A stretch of DNA of 64,000 nucleotides from Paraburkholderia unamae (GTDB taxonomy: Bacteria > Pseudomonadota > Gammaproteobacteria > Burkholderiales > Burkholderiaceae), in the NCBI RefSeq assembly GCF_003268775.1, contig NZ_QLSU01000009.1, forward strand, positions 1 to 64,000. The letters run 5' to 3'. Positions within the stretch are counted from its first letter, which is position 1; every line of letters starts with the position of its first letter. A program made the translations under genes and the position numbers. This document shows, piece after piece, positions 17,470-26,223 of this stretch. Under the pieces are notes generated by a model, which was not told where the DNA came from, did not search any database, and saw only the letters and a program-made list of their open reading frames with translations.

Positions 17470-19923
17470 ATGAAAATCTGTGTCGTTGCGCCCAGCCCGG
17501 TCCCGTTCGTGATCGGCGGCGCGGAAAATCTCTGGTGGGGCCTCGTGGAGGCGCTCAACGCGCGCCCAGGCGTGCTCGCCGAACTGCTCAAGCTGCCGAG
17601 CCCCGAGCGCAACATGGGCGAGCTGCTGGCGAGCTACCGCCGCTTTTCGGAGCTGGACCTGAGCCACTTCGACATGGTGATCAGCACCAAGTATCCGGCC
17701 TGGGCGATCCGCCATCCGAATCACGTGGTCTATCTCCAGCACACGCTGCGCGGGCTGTACGACTGCTACCCGCCGGACATGCCGACGAAGGTCGATCCCG
17801 AAGCGCTGCGCGCGCTCGGCATGCCGCCGCGCATCGTCGAAGCGCTCGTGAACTATCGCGCGAATGATGTCGAGTTCGACGAGCTGATCGACGCGCTCGA
17901 CGCCGCGTTCCGCCGCGACCCCGCCTCGCCGTGCTGGGCGTTCCCCGGCCCCGTGTCGCGCGCCGTGATCCGCCTGCTCGACGCGGTGGCGATGCGTACC
18001 GACAAGATCGCCCACTACGCCGCGATTTCCGACGTGGTGGCCGCGCGCGACGGCTATTTCCCGAAGAACGTGAAAGTGGCGGTTCACCACCATCCCACGG
18101 GTCTGAAGGGCCTGGGCGACGGGCCGCAGGAAACCATCTTCAGCGCGAGCCGGCTCGATCCGGCCAAGCGCATCGATCTCATCATCGAAGGCTACAAGGC
18201 GAGCGGACTCGGCCCCGACGTGCCGCTGCACATCGCGGGCGGCGGCCCGGACGAGGCGCGCCTGCGCGCCGCCGCGGGCGACCATCCGGGCATCCGTTTC
18301 CTCGGCCGCGTGCCCGAGGCGCAACTCGTGCAGGAATATGCACGCGCGATCTGCGTGCCGTTCGTGCCGCGCGACGAGGACTACGGCCTCATCACGCTCG
18401 AGGCGATGCTGTGCGCGAAGCCCGTGATCGCCACGACCGATTCGGGCGGCCCGACCGAGCTGCTCGAAGACGGCAAAACCGGCCTCATCGTGCCGACCAG
18501 CGCGGCGGCCATCGGCCGCGCCATGCGCCGCCTGTGCGACGACCGCGCCGCCGCCGCCGAAATGGGGCGCCTCGCGCAAGCGCGCGCACGCCAGCTCGAC
18601 TGGAACGCGCTATGCGACGCGCTCGTGCTCGCGCCGCGTAATTCGCCGGGGTTCGCCGCCGCGCAAGCCGCGAACGCCGAGGCGACCAGCCGCCCGGCTG
18701 CGCCCGCCGTGGTCACGCAGCCCGCGAAGCCGCTGATCGGCGTGCTCAACACCTACCCGATCGCGCCCGTGGTGAGCGGCGGCAAGCTGCGCCTTTTCGG
18801 CCTCTATTCGCGTCTCGCCGATCAGTTCGACGTGCATTTCATCAACCTCACCGGCAGCCGCGACGCGGCGAGCGTGCGCACGCTCGCGCCGGGCTTCACC
18901 GAGGAGCTGGTGCCGAAATCCCCGGCGCTGGAGCGCGAAGAGTGGCACATGCAGGACATGCTCGGCGCGACGGTGGAAGACCTCGCGGCGGCACTCTATC
19001 CCGCGAGCGCGCCGCGCTGGCTCGAGGCGATCGACGCGCTCGCGCGCCGCAGCGACGTGATGGTGTGCTCGCACCCGTACACGCTGCCCGCGCTGCGCGA
19101 AGTGTTTTCCGGCCCGTTCGTCTACGAGGCGCACAACGTGGAGGCCGACCTCAAGGCCGACATCTACGGCACGCACCAGTGGGCGATCGACCGCGTGTTC
19201 GAACTGGAGCGCCGCGCGGTGCGCGAGGCCGCGCTCGTGAGCGCGTGCTCGCCGCAGGATCTCGCGCGCTTGCAGGCGCTTTACGGCGATGCTGACGACC
19301 CGCGCTTCGGCCAGGGCATCGTGGTGGCCAACGGCATCGACGTCGGCAACACGCCGTTTCGCGAAGCGGAGCGCGTGGCGCGCCGCCGCCGCGAGCTGGG
19401 CGTGGATCAGCCGCTCGCGCTTTTCATGGGCAGCGCGCACGGTCCCAACATCGACGCCGCGCGCGTCGTGATCGAGGCCGCCGCGCAAATGCCCGACGTG
19501 CATTTCCTGCTGCTGGGTTCGGTGTGCGGCGAAGTGCGCCAGTGGGAGCGCACGGCGAACGTCGGTTTCGCGGGCGTGGTCAGCGACGCGGAAAAGGCGG
19601 CCTGGCTCGACGTGTGCGACATCGGCCTGAATCCGGTCGTGTCGGGTTCTGGCACCAATCTCAAGCTGATCGAATACGCGGCGGCCGGCGTGCCCGTGGT
19701 GAGCACGGAGTTCGGCGTGCGGGGCATCGGCTTCGAAGACGGGCAGCAGTACGTGCGGGCCACGGGCGAAGATTTCGCGCTGGGCATTCGCACCATGCTC
19801 GGGCTGGCGGCGGACGACCGCGAGGCGCTCAAGCGCCGGGCGCGCAGCTGGGTGGAAGCGAACGGGGACTGGCAGTCGATCGCGCGCACTTACGCGCAAT
19901 CGCTCACGCAACTGCTCGCGTGA
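17470..19923 (+). CDS. Tandem two-domain GT4 glycosyltransferase
   Basis: The 817-residue protein holds two complete GT-B enzymes in one chain. The first (about 1-390) begins MKICVVAPSPVPFVIGGAEN and has E-x7-E in EDYGLITLEAMLCAKP. The second (about 422-817) begins LIGVLNTYPIAPVVSGGKLR and has GSGTNLKLIEYAAAGVPVVS. A Pro/Ala-rich linker joins them. The first half resembles the preceding gene. Such fusions can add two consecutive linkages or polymerise a repeat. It is the last gene of the operon, and the exact sugars are unknown. Confidence 0.85.
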   Translation: MKICVVAPSPVPFVIGGAENLWWGLVEALNARPGVLAELLKLPSPERNMGELLASYRRFSELDLSHFDMVISTKYPAWAIRHPNHVVYLQHTLRGLYDCYPPDMPTKVDPEALRALGMPPRIVEALVNYRANDVEFDELIDALDAAFRRDPASPCWAFPGPVSRAVIRLLDAVAMRTDKIAHYAAISDVVAARDGYFPKNVKVAVHHHPTGLKGLGDGPQETIFSASRLDPAKRIDLIIEGYKASGLGPDVPLHIAGGGPDEARLRAAAGDHPGIRFLGRVPEAQLVQEYARAICVPFVPRDEDYGLITLEAMLCAKPVIATTDSGGPTELLEDGKTGLIVPTSAAAIGRAMRRLCDDRAAAAEMGRLAQARARQLDWNALCDALVLAPRNSPGFAAAQAANAEATSRPAAPAVVTQPAKPLIGVLNTYPIAPVVSGGKLRLFGLYSRLADQFDVHFINLTGSRDAASVRTLAPGFTEELVPKSPALEREEWHMQDMLGATVEDLAAALYPASAPRWLEAIDALARRSDVMVCSHPYTLPALREVFSGPFVYEAHNVEADLKADIYGTHQWAIDRVFELERRAVREAALVSACSPQDLARLQALYGDADDPRFGQGIVVANGIDVGNTPFREAERVARRRRELGVDQPLALFMGSAHGPNIDAARVVIEAAAQMPDVHFLLLGSVCGEVRQWERTANVGFAGVVSDAEKAAWLDVCDIGLNPVVSGSGTNLKLIEYAAAGVPVVSTEFGVRGIGFEDGQQYVRATGEDFALGIRTMLGLAADDREALKRRARSWVEANGDWQSIARTYAQSLTQLLA

Positions 19924-19971
19924 GGATGACGCCGGGCGCGCCGCAACGGCGCGTCCGGCACACGTTGCGGA

Positions 19972-20226
19972 TCAGAGGAAGAGGTGTGCGGGCAGCACCG
20001 CGTCGGTCTGGCCGACGATCGTGACTTCGGGCGCGCTGGCGGGGGCGGCCGAAGCGGCCGCAAGCTCGGCGGCGGGCAGCGCGGCTTCGCCATGCGTGAG
20101 GCCGTGCAGCAGCGCGTCGAGCGAGTCGTACGACTGGTTCAGGAACCCGTGGGCCTCGAAGCTGATCGATTCGTCCTGCGCGGCGGGCGCTGCCTGCGGC
20201 GTGGACGACGTGACGGGTTGGGTCAT
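19972..20226 (-). CDS. Small hypothetical protein, 84 residues
   Basis: I do not recognise this family. The start at 20226 is preceded by GGAG about nine bases upstream on the minus strand; an ATG five codons earlier lacks such a site. The protein has a Ser/Thr/Ala/Pro/Gln-rich N-terminus, a conserved-looking core FEAHGFLNQSYDSLDALLHG and an Ala-rich acidic tail. There is no signal peptide or Cys. It ends 48 bases from the end of the glycosyltransferase operon and is convergent with it. Confidence 0.55.
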   Translation of the reverse strand: MTQPVTSSTPQAAPAAQDESISFEAHGFLNQSYDSLDALLHGLTHGEAALPAAELAAASAAPASAPEVTIVGQTDAVLPAHLFL

Positions 20227-20349
20227 GGCTATTCGCTCCATTGAATCAGTCCGCGATTTTATCGCTTTACGGCGGTGCGCACACGCGTTTTCAATTCACC
20301 GCGCCCTTTGCCACATTCCGTGACCGGCGTTAGCCGCCACTCACCGCCG

Positions 20350-21813
20350 CTAGTACTTCCACGAGACGCCCACCGATCCTTCGCGCACGCTGTATGAAAA
20401 CGGCTCGATCGAGTCGGAGATGCGCTGCGCGAGAAAGCGCGTGTAGAGCGACCAGTGCTGCGTGAGCGGATAGGCGTATTGCAGCGAGACGGCCTGCATC
20501 GTCTGGTTCTGGATCGTCGAGCCGAAAAATACCGGGTCGTAGGCGGTGGAGTCGATCAGCGTGCGGCGCTGGAGGACGGCCTCGAACTGCCCGTAGCGGC
20601 CGACGTCGTAGTCGAGCGCGAGCCACGCGGTGTAGCCGTGGCGCGCCGCGCCGGGGCGGCTGCCCGAGGGCGCTTCCCAAACCGGTCCCGCGAATAGCTG
20701 CACGGTCGTGCGCGCGCCGATGCGCGCCTGCATTGCCGCGCGCAGCTCGAAGCGCACGCCGTTGTAGAGCGAATTGCCGGGGTAGCTCGTGTAGGTCGCC
20801 GTGAAATCCACGCCCGCGCGCGCGAGCGAGCTACGGAACGCCGCCGGCGGCGTCCAGTAGCCGGTGTGCCAGGACACGTCGCTCTGGTAGAGCCGGGAGC
20901 CGAGCCAGAACACGTCGGCGGCGGCCTGGTTCTCGATGGTGCCGTGGCCGAACGTGTACTGGTGCGCCGCGCCGATGCTCGCAATGCGCTGGTCATAGTC
21001 GTGCAGGTCGCGGTACTGGCGCTGCGTGAGCCCGGCGAACAGCGTGAGGCCGGGCACGAAGCGTACCGGCAACTCGCCCTGGAGCGACGATTCGAGGAAC
21101 TGGTCGCTGTGCGCGAGACTGGAGGGCGCCAGGATGAGGGCGTGCAGGGGGGCGGTGTCGGCAAACGTGACGTTCGGGTCCGACGGGCCGAAATTCGCGT
21201 TGGACGTCACGCCCGCGCGCACGCTCGCGATCAGTTGCGGCTTGCGCGCGCTCGGCACGCAGGTGTTGGTCTTGTAGACCTGGATCAGCTTCTCGATGGC
21301 GGGCGGCACCTTGTAGCTCGATTCGATGCGCGCGAGCGTCTGGCGCGTCAGGTCGCGCTCGCCGAGCTGGCATTGAAGCAGGGCGGCTTCGAGCAGCGCG
21401 CCCGCGCGGCGCGGATCGCGCGCAACGAGTTCGTCGAGCAGTTCGAGCGCCTGCTGGGCGTGCCCCGCCGCCATTTCCGCATTGGCCTGCGCCTCCAGGT
21501 CGTCGTTGATGACGTCCTGCATGCCGGCGTCCGGTTGCGCGGCATCGGGTGGCGTCGCGTCCGCGGGCGCCGCCGCGACCGGCGGCAGCGCGGCCGGCCG
21601 CGCAATGGGCGGGGCGATCGGCGTGGTGATGGGTGGAGCCGGTGCCGGTGCCGTGATCTGGCCGGTGCCTGGCCCGGCGTCGGTCTGCTGCGCGAAGGCT
21701 CCCGGCGCACCGGCCAGCAGTGCGCCGCCGCCCAGCGCGAGCGCGGCGGCGAGGCGCACGGCGGGCGGCAATGCCCGGACACGCAAACGGTGGAACCGGT
21801 CAGCAGACGGCAT
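20350..21813 (-). CDS. Outer-membrane beta-barrel protein with N-terminal TPR-like segment
   Basis: The 487-residue protein has a signal peptide ending near residue 41 (GAPGAFAQQ) and a Pro/Ala/Thr-rich linker. A helical TPR-like region lies at about 95-175 (EMAAGHAQQALELLDELVAR). After it, alternating hydrophobic-aromatic strands end in GSVGVSWKY, the C-terminal aromatic signature of outer-membrane barrels. It overlaps the cyclase gene by 14 bases, so synthesis is coupled. The layout resembles periplasmic-TPR plus barrel proteins that export or sense surface components. Its function is not known. It is the last gene of the FecR-cyclase operon. Confidence 0.8.
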   Translation of the reverse strand: MPSADRFHRLRVRALPPAVRLAAALALGGGALLAGAPGAFAQQTDAGPGTGQITAPAPAPPITTPIAPPIARPAALPPVAAAPADATPPDAAQPDAGMQDVINDDLEAQANAEMAAGHAQQALELLDELVARDPRRAGALLEAALLQCQLGERDLTRQTLARIESSYKVPPAIEKLIQVYKTNTCVPSARKPQLIASVRAGVTSNANFGPSDPNVTFADTAPLHALILAPSSLAHSDQFLESSLQGELPVRFVPGLTLFAGLTQRQYRDLHDYDQRIASIGAAHQYTFGHGTIENQAAADVFWLGSRLYQSDVSWHTGYWTPPAAFRSSLARAGVDFTATYTSYPGNSLYNGVRFELRAAMQARIGARTTVQLFAGPVWEAPSGSRPGAARHGYTAWLALDYDVGRYGQFEAVLQRRTLIDSTAYDPVFFGSTIQNQTMQAVSLQYAYPLTQHWSLYTRFLAQRISDSIEPFSYSVREGSVGVSWKY

Positions 21814-23686
21814 CGAGCATCGCTTCGGCTTCGTCGAGGACGAACAGCCGCTCGGGGGCTTCGCGACCGCGCAGCGTCACTTCGGAGACCATCTTCAGCG
21901 GATAGCCGGCGGCGAGGCGCGCCGTTTCCTGGCCCACGAGCAGGTCGGTCTTCGCCGTGCGCGCGTATTCCTGAAGGCGCGCGGCCACGTTCACCGCATC
22001 GCCGATCACCGTATAGGACTGGCGCGAGGTCGAGCCCAGTTCGCCGGTCATCGCACTGCCGCTGTTCACGCCGATGCGCACGCGCAGCGCGCGCCCGTGC
22101 GGCAGCGCCGTCGCCTCGCGGTTGATGGCGGCCACTTCGCGCAGCATCGCCTGCGCGCAGTCGAGCGCGCGGCGCGCGTGATCGGGCTGTTCGAGCGGCG
22201 CGCCCCAGAACGCCATCAAGGCGTCGCCCATGTACTTGTCCAGCGTGCCTTCGGTGTCGTACACGCATTGCGTGAGACGCGTGAGCACGACCTCGGTCAT
22301 CGCGACGAGCTGCTCGGGCGGCATCTGCTCGGCCAGCATCGTGTAGCCCTCGATGTCGGCGAACAGCACGGTGATCTGGCGGCGCTGCGGCTTGAGCGCG
22401 TTCTGGTCGGCGCGGCGCATGATGTGGCGCAGCACCGACTGCGGCAGATACTGGCTGAAGCGGCGCTCGAATGCGCGCATCGCGACGAGCGAGGCGATCC
22501 ATTCGAGCGGCGCCTGCACGAAGACGAACACGAAGGCGGGGACGAGCGGCAGCGCGATCTGGTCGGCGGGCAGCTCGCGCAGCCAGAGCAGCGCCGCGAG
22601 CCACAACGCGGTGGTTGCGGCCGCAACGGGCAAGGTGAGCGCGGCGCGGCGCAGGCGCGAGAGCCCGGCGAGCAGCGCGAGCGTGACGACGGCCCAGGCG
22701 AGCGGCAGCCAGCGCGCGAACGCGAGGTGCGAAGCGGTGGGCGCCGCGTCCGTCAGGTCGAGCAGGGCGTCGAGCAACTCGGCGTGCACCACCATGGCGG
22801 GCAGCCACGGGTCGATGGGCGCGGCGATATGGTCGTTCAGGCCGAGCGCCGACGACCCCACCACCACATAGCGGCCGCGCAGCAGCGAAGCGGGCGCCTT
22901 GCCCGCGAGCACGTCGACGGCGGGCACGACATCGTAGGTGGCGGCGGTGCGCCGAAACGGCACGTGAAAGAGACCGTCCGCAACGCCGGGCAGCGCGGCG
23001 GGGTCGGGCGGGGTGGCGGCGCGCTTGCCGCCGCTGCCGCACGCGAGCAACTGCCACGCGAACATCGGATAGACGTGGTCGCCATAGCGGATCAGCGGCG
23101 CGACGTCGCGCACGACGCCGTCGGGGTCGGTGTGCGGACTCACGTGGCCGACACACAGACCCGGCTCGGAAAAGAAGTTGCCCACGAAACCACTGGCAAC
23201 GGGCATCGGCCCGGCAGGCTCGCGCACCGCCAGCGCGCCGCCGATCTGGCCCACGCGCGGCGGGTGATCGGTGGTCGCGAAGCTGAAGGTTTGCGCGAAC
23301 ACGAGCGGGTAGTGGCGCGCGACGTCGAGCAGGGCCGCGTCGTCGTCGGGCTGGCTCGCTTCGGGAAACAGGATATCGAGACCGACCGGGCGCGTGCCGT
23401 ACTGCGTGAACAGCGTGCGCACGAGCTGTGCAATGAGCGCGCGCGGCCACGGCCACGGGCCGACCGCTTCGATCGAATGCTCGTCGATGTCGACCAGCAC
23501 GACGCGCGTGTCGGGCGTGGCGAGCAGCGTGTGCGTCTGCCGCCAGTCGTCGAGCGCGTAGCCGAGCCGCTCATAGAGCGGCGGCGCGCCCACGCGCGCC
23601 GCCAGCAGGCAAATCGCCAGAAGGGTCAGTCCGAAAATCGCGAGGCGCAGGCGGTCGAGTCGGGAAAGGCGAACTACCTCGACCAC
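21800..23686 (-). CDS. CHASE2-domain adenylate cyclase
   Basis: The protein has 628 residues. An N-terminal membrane helix (about 14-31) precedes an extracytoplasmic CHASE2 sensor (about 40-310) and three further membrane helices (about 325-402). A class III cyclase domain follows. The metal aspartates D444 (FADIEGY) and D488 (KYMGDALM), adenine-selecting K484 and T559, and transition-state N566 and R570 (GDAVNVAAR) are all present, so it should make cAMP. The GTG start has GGAG eight bases upstream inside the FecR gene, which it overlaps by 13 bases. The signal sensed is unknown. The neighbouring FecR-type and beta-barrel proteins suggest a periplasmic or surface cue. Confidence 0.9.
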   Translation of the reverse strand: MVEVVRLSRLDRLRLAIFGLTLLAICLLAARVGAPPLYERLGYALDDWRQTHTLLATPDTRVVLVDIDEHSIEAVGPWPWPRALIAQLVRTLFTQYGTRPVGLDILFPEASQPDDDAALLDVARHYPLVFAQTFSFATTDHPPRVGQIGGALAVREPAGPMPVASGFVGNFFSEPGLCVGHVSPHTDPDGVVRDVAPLIRYGDHVYPMFAWQLLACGSGGKRAATPPDPAALPGVADGLFHVPFRRTAATYDVVPAVDVLAGKAPASLLRGRYVVVGSSALGLNDHIAAPIDPWLPAMVVHAELLDALLDLTDAAPTASHLAFARWLPLAWAVVTLALLAGLSRLRRAALTLPVAAATTALWLAALLWLRELPADQIALPLVPAFVFVFVQAPLEWIASLVAMRAFERRFSQYLPQSVLRHIMRRADQNALKPQRRQITVLFADIEGYTMLAEQMPPEQLVAMTEVVLTRLTQCVYDTEGTLDKYMGDALMAFWGAPLEQPDHARRALDCAQAMLREVAAINREATALPHGRALRVRIGVNSGSAMTGELGSTSRQSYTVIGDAVNVAARLQEYARTAKTDLLVGQETARLAAGYPLKMVSEVTLRGREAPERLFVLDEAEAMLDAVC

Positions 23687-25131
23687 AACGTGGCTCCCGC
23701 CAGCGACTGGTTGTTGCTCAGGTTCTGATTGAAGATGTAGCCCGCCTGCGTGACGTTCTTGCCGGCGAGCGCGCCGATCACGGCGGCGGGCGCGGCCACG
23801 TCCCAGTTGAGGATGCCGCCCTTGAGCACGTCGCCGTACGACGAAACCTTGTAGGTGCTGCCGTTCACGCTCGCTTGCAGGCTCGTGGTGAACCGGTTCG
23901 TGCCGAAGTCGACCGCGAGCGCGCCGTTGCTGAGCGATGCGGCCGTGGCGACGCCCGTCGTGTTGTTGATCAGGTAGGCCGCGGAATTGGCGGCGTCCAG
24001 CGTGAAATTGAGCACGCCTTGCTGCGGCAGCACCATGTCGGTTTGCGGGCTGCGCACGAGCGTGAACGGCTTGAGATAGCCGATGTAGTCCTTACCCTGC
24101 TCGAGCGTCGCGAGCGAGGAGTCGGCGGGCAGGTTCGCAAGCGGCGTGAAGCGGCCCCAGAAAATCTGCTGGGCTTCGGTCGTCTGCGCCGGCGGCGTGA
24201 TCGAGGTGCTGGGCGAGGTCGGTGTCGTCGCGGGCGGCGTCGCGGGCGTCGAGGTCGCAGGCGCCGAACTCGATGAGTCGGTTGGCGTGGTCGCCGGCGT
24301 GAGCGGCAACGTCAACTCCACGGGCACGACGCCCGGATCGACGTGCGTCACCGCCACGGCCGCGCGCGCCGCGCTGTCCTCGGCCTTCTGGCCCGCGCCT
24401 TCGGTCGTGAGCGGCGTGAGGCGCGTGTCGAGCACGACGGGATGCGCGCTGCCGCGCGTGACTTGCAAGGCCTTGTCGCTCAGGTCCGCGAAAAGCTGCG
24501 CCGCGTTCGTGCCCTCGCAGGGGCCCGCGCCGCTCGACGCGCACGCGCCGCCAAGCGGCGTCATGACGATGCCGCCCGAGCGCACGGAAGCGCTCGTGAC
24601 GTTTGCGTTGGTGAATACGGTGAAGTCGGTGCCGCGCACGCCCAGTGCCGCGACCGGCGTGTTCATGCGGTAGTGGTCGCGCGCGGCCTGCGCGCCCTTG
24701 CCGGAGATTTCGCGCACCACGCCGCGATGCAGCGTGAGCTTGATGACGGTGCGCTCGGGCGCGCTCGCGTCGTAGTCATAGCGCTCGATGCTCAGCGACG
24801 AATTCGGCCGCACGCTGATGAAGCCGTGATCGACGGTCGTGACATAGACGTAGCCGTCGGCGCTGGTTTCGATCGTGTCGCCCACCGCGAGGCTCGCGCC
24901 CGAGGCGAGCGCGCTCGTGCCGCGCGCGTTCGCGACGCTCGCGTGCCCCACGACGACGACGGCCTTGCCCGCCGCGCTTGCCGCGGCTACGGCGGCGCTT
25001 GCCTCTGGCGCCGGCAAGTTCGTCCTATCCCTCTGGTCCTTCTGGTCCGACTGGGTCGTTTGTGCTGCCCCCGCAGCGCAAACGACAGACAGCACTAAGG
25101 CCGCCAGCCCCCGCAAAGTTCTTGATGGCAT
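23674..25131 (-). CDS. Secreted FecR-domain protein
   Basis: The 485-residue protein starts MPSRTLRGLAALVLSVVCAA, a signal peptide cleaved near residue 24. The FecR domain covers about 45-175 (VGDTIETSADGYVYVTTVDH, then NTPVAALGVRGTDFTV). A Thr/Pro/Ser-rich linker separates it from a beta-rich C-terminal domain. An upstream in-frame start at 25218 exists, but it would overlap the CRP box and place residues before the signal peptide, so I prefer 25131. FecR-domain proteins with CHASE2 cyclases in one operon are a recurring pairing. Here the protein probably modulates the sensor in the periplasm. Confidence 0.85.
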   Translation of the reverse strand: MPSRTLRGLAALVLSVVCAAGAAQTTQSDQKDQRDRTNLPAPEASAAVAAASAAGKAVVVVGHASVANARGTSALASGASLAVGDTIETSADGYVYVTTVDHGFISVRPNSSLSIERYDYDASAPERTVIKLTLHRGVVREISGKGAQAARDHYRMNTPVAALGVRGTDFTVFTNANVTSASVRSGGIVMTPLGGACASSGAGPCEGTNAAQLFADLSDKALQVTRGSAHPVVLDTRLTPLTTEGAGQKAEDSAARAAVAVTHVDPGVVPVELTLPLTPATTPTDSSSSAPATSTPATPPATTPTSPSTSITPPAQTTEAQQIFWGRFTPLANLPADSSLATLEQGKDYIGYLKPFTLVRSPQTDMVLPQQGVLNFTLDAANSAAYLINNTTGVATAASLSNGALAVDFGTNRFTTSLQASVNGSTYKVSSYGDVLKGGILNWDVAAPAAVIGALAGKNVTQAGYIFNQNLSNNQSLAGATLWSR

Positions 25132-25203
25132 TGGTCTTCGATCCGTTTTTCTCGCGCGCGCGCGATTTTTCAAGGATGGTACCCGCAGTGCCGGCGGGCG
25201 GGT

Positions 25204-25219
25204 TGTGACGGCTGTCACA
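25204..25219 (+). promoter_or_regulatory. Perfect CRP-type box between the cyclase operon and the crp-like gene
   Basis: TGTGA-CGGCTG-TCACA lies between divergent starts. On the plus side TATCGT at 25241-25246 sits at class II spacing from the box, predicting a start near 25253, about 29 bases before the regulator's ATG. On the minus side TACCAT (25181-25176) is at about the mirror spacing for the FecR operon. The arrangement would allow autoregulation of the regulator and feedback on cAMP synthesis. Confidence 0.7.
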
Positions 25220-25281
25220 GATTTTCACGTCGCGGGCGTCTATCGTGGCGCCGGATCACATAAAAAGGCTGCAACTCCAGG

Positions 25282-26106
25282 ATGTCTACAGAAGAGTTCA
25301 AAGGCAGCTTCGGACCATTGAAGGCGATCGATCTGCTCAGGCAGCAAAAGCTCCTGCGCAACGTCGCCGATGAAGTGATTGAAGAGACCAGTCGGCATAT
25401 TCGTTACAGGCGCTTCGGGAAGCGCGAATTCGTCGTCCACAAGGGGGATGCGGGGTCATCCCTGCTGATGCTCATGTCCGGGAGATTGCAGGTCATCGCG
25501 CTCTCGGAGGATGGACGCGAAGTGGGATTGAACTTCGTCGAGCCGGGGGATTACTTCGGCGAGCTGTCGATCATCGACGGCGGGCCGCGTTCGGCGTCGA
25601 TCATTGCCACAAGCGAATCTGTTGTTGGTTTCCTGCCGAAGGCCCACGCGCAAAACCTTTTCTACCGCAACCCCGCGGTGGTCGAGGCCTTGTTGCAGCG
25701 GCTGTGCCGCACCATTCGTCAGGCATCGAACTACCGTTCGATGCTCGGGTTGTCGCGCGCATACGCGCGGGTGTACTCGGTGCTCGAGGCCTCGATGAAA
25801 AAGAGCGCCGGGGACCTGCACACCATCGAGAACCTGCCGAACCAGCAGGCGATCGCGATCATGGCCAACGTGAGCCGGGAAACCGTGTCGCGCGCCATCC
25901 GCTCGCTCGTGGACGGCAAGGTGATCGAGCGCGATTACCGCCGCCTGATCGTGCGCGACGCGCAATTGCTCAAGAAGCTCGCCAAGGGCGAAGCGGAGCT
26001 GCAATTGCGCAAGAAGGCCGCGATCGGCCAGATGGAAGAGGCCGGCGATGAAGATGAAGGTCGCGACGTCGAAGCGGATGACGTCGAGGGTAGTGAAGTT
26101 GATTAA
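25282..26106 (+). CDS. CRP/FNR-family transcription regulator
   Basis: The 274-residue protein has a cyclic-nucleotide-binding domain. Its phosphate-binding cassette is GELSIIDGGPRSAS, with G93, E94, R103 and S104 matching the cAMP contacts of E. coli CRP. A C-helix and winged HTH follow. The recognition helix SRETVSR (R199, E200, R204) equals the CRP residues that read TGTGA. At the position of CRP Thr127 there appears to be Ala, so ligand choice is not certain. The Burkholderia CRP-family protein Bcam1349 (BerA) binds c-di-GMP and controls exopolysaccharide, and this could be a relative. A 45-residue acidic C-terminal tail is extra. Confidence 0.88.
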   Translation: MSTEEFKGSFGPLKAIDLLRQQKLLRNVADEVIEETSRHIRYRRFGKREFVVHKGDAGSSLLMLMSGRLQVIALSEDGREVGLNFVEPGDYFGELSIIDGGPRSASIIATSESVVGFLPKAHAQNLFYRNPAVVEALLQRLCRTIRQASNYRSMLGLSRAYARVYSVLEASMKKSAGDLHTIENLPNQQAIAIMANVSRETVSRAIRSLVDGKVIERDYRRLIVRDAQLLKKLAKGEAELQLRKKAAIGQMEEAGDEDEGRDVEADDVEGSEVD

Positions 26107-26223
26107 TGAGGCCGCACGCGAAGTCCGCGCCGTCGCCCGCACTGCTGCCCATGCAGTTGTGCCGGCAACGACCTGCACGATCCCGGGCCGCTGAACACAC
26201 ATTCCAATTTCGGGTCATGCATC

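Noticed and set aside
21482..23728. 748-residue plus-strand open frame
   Set aside because: It runs antisense to the CHASE2 cyclase and barrel genes, which have strong motifs and coupled starts.
25132..25218. Upstream start for the FecR-domain gene at 25218
   Set aside because: It would put a basic 29-residue stretch before a good signal peptide and overlap the CRP box.
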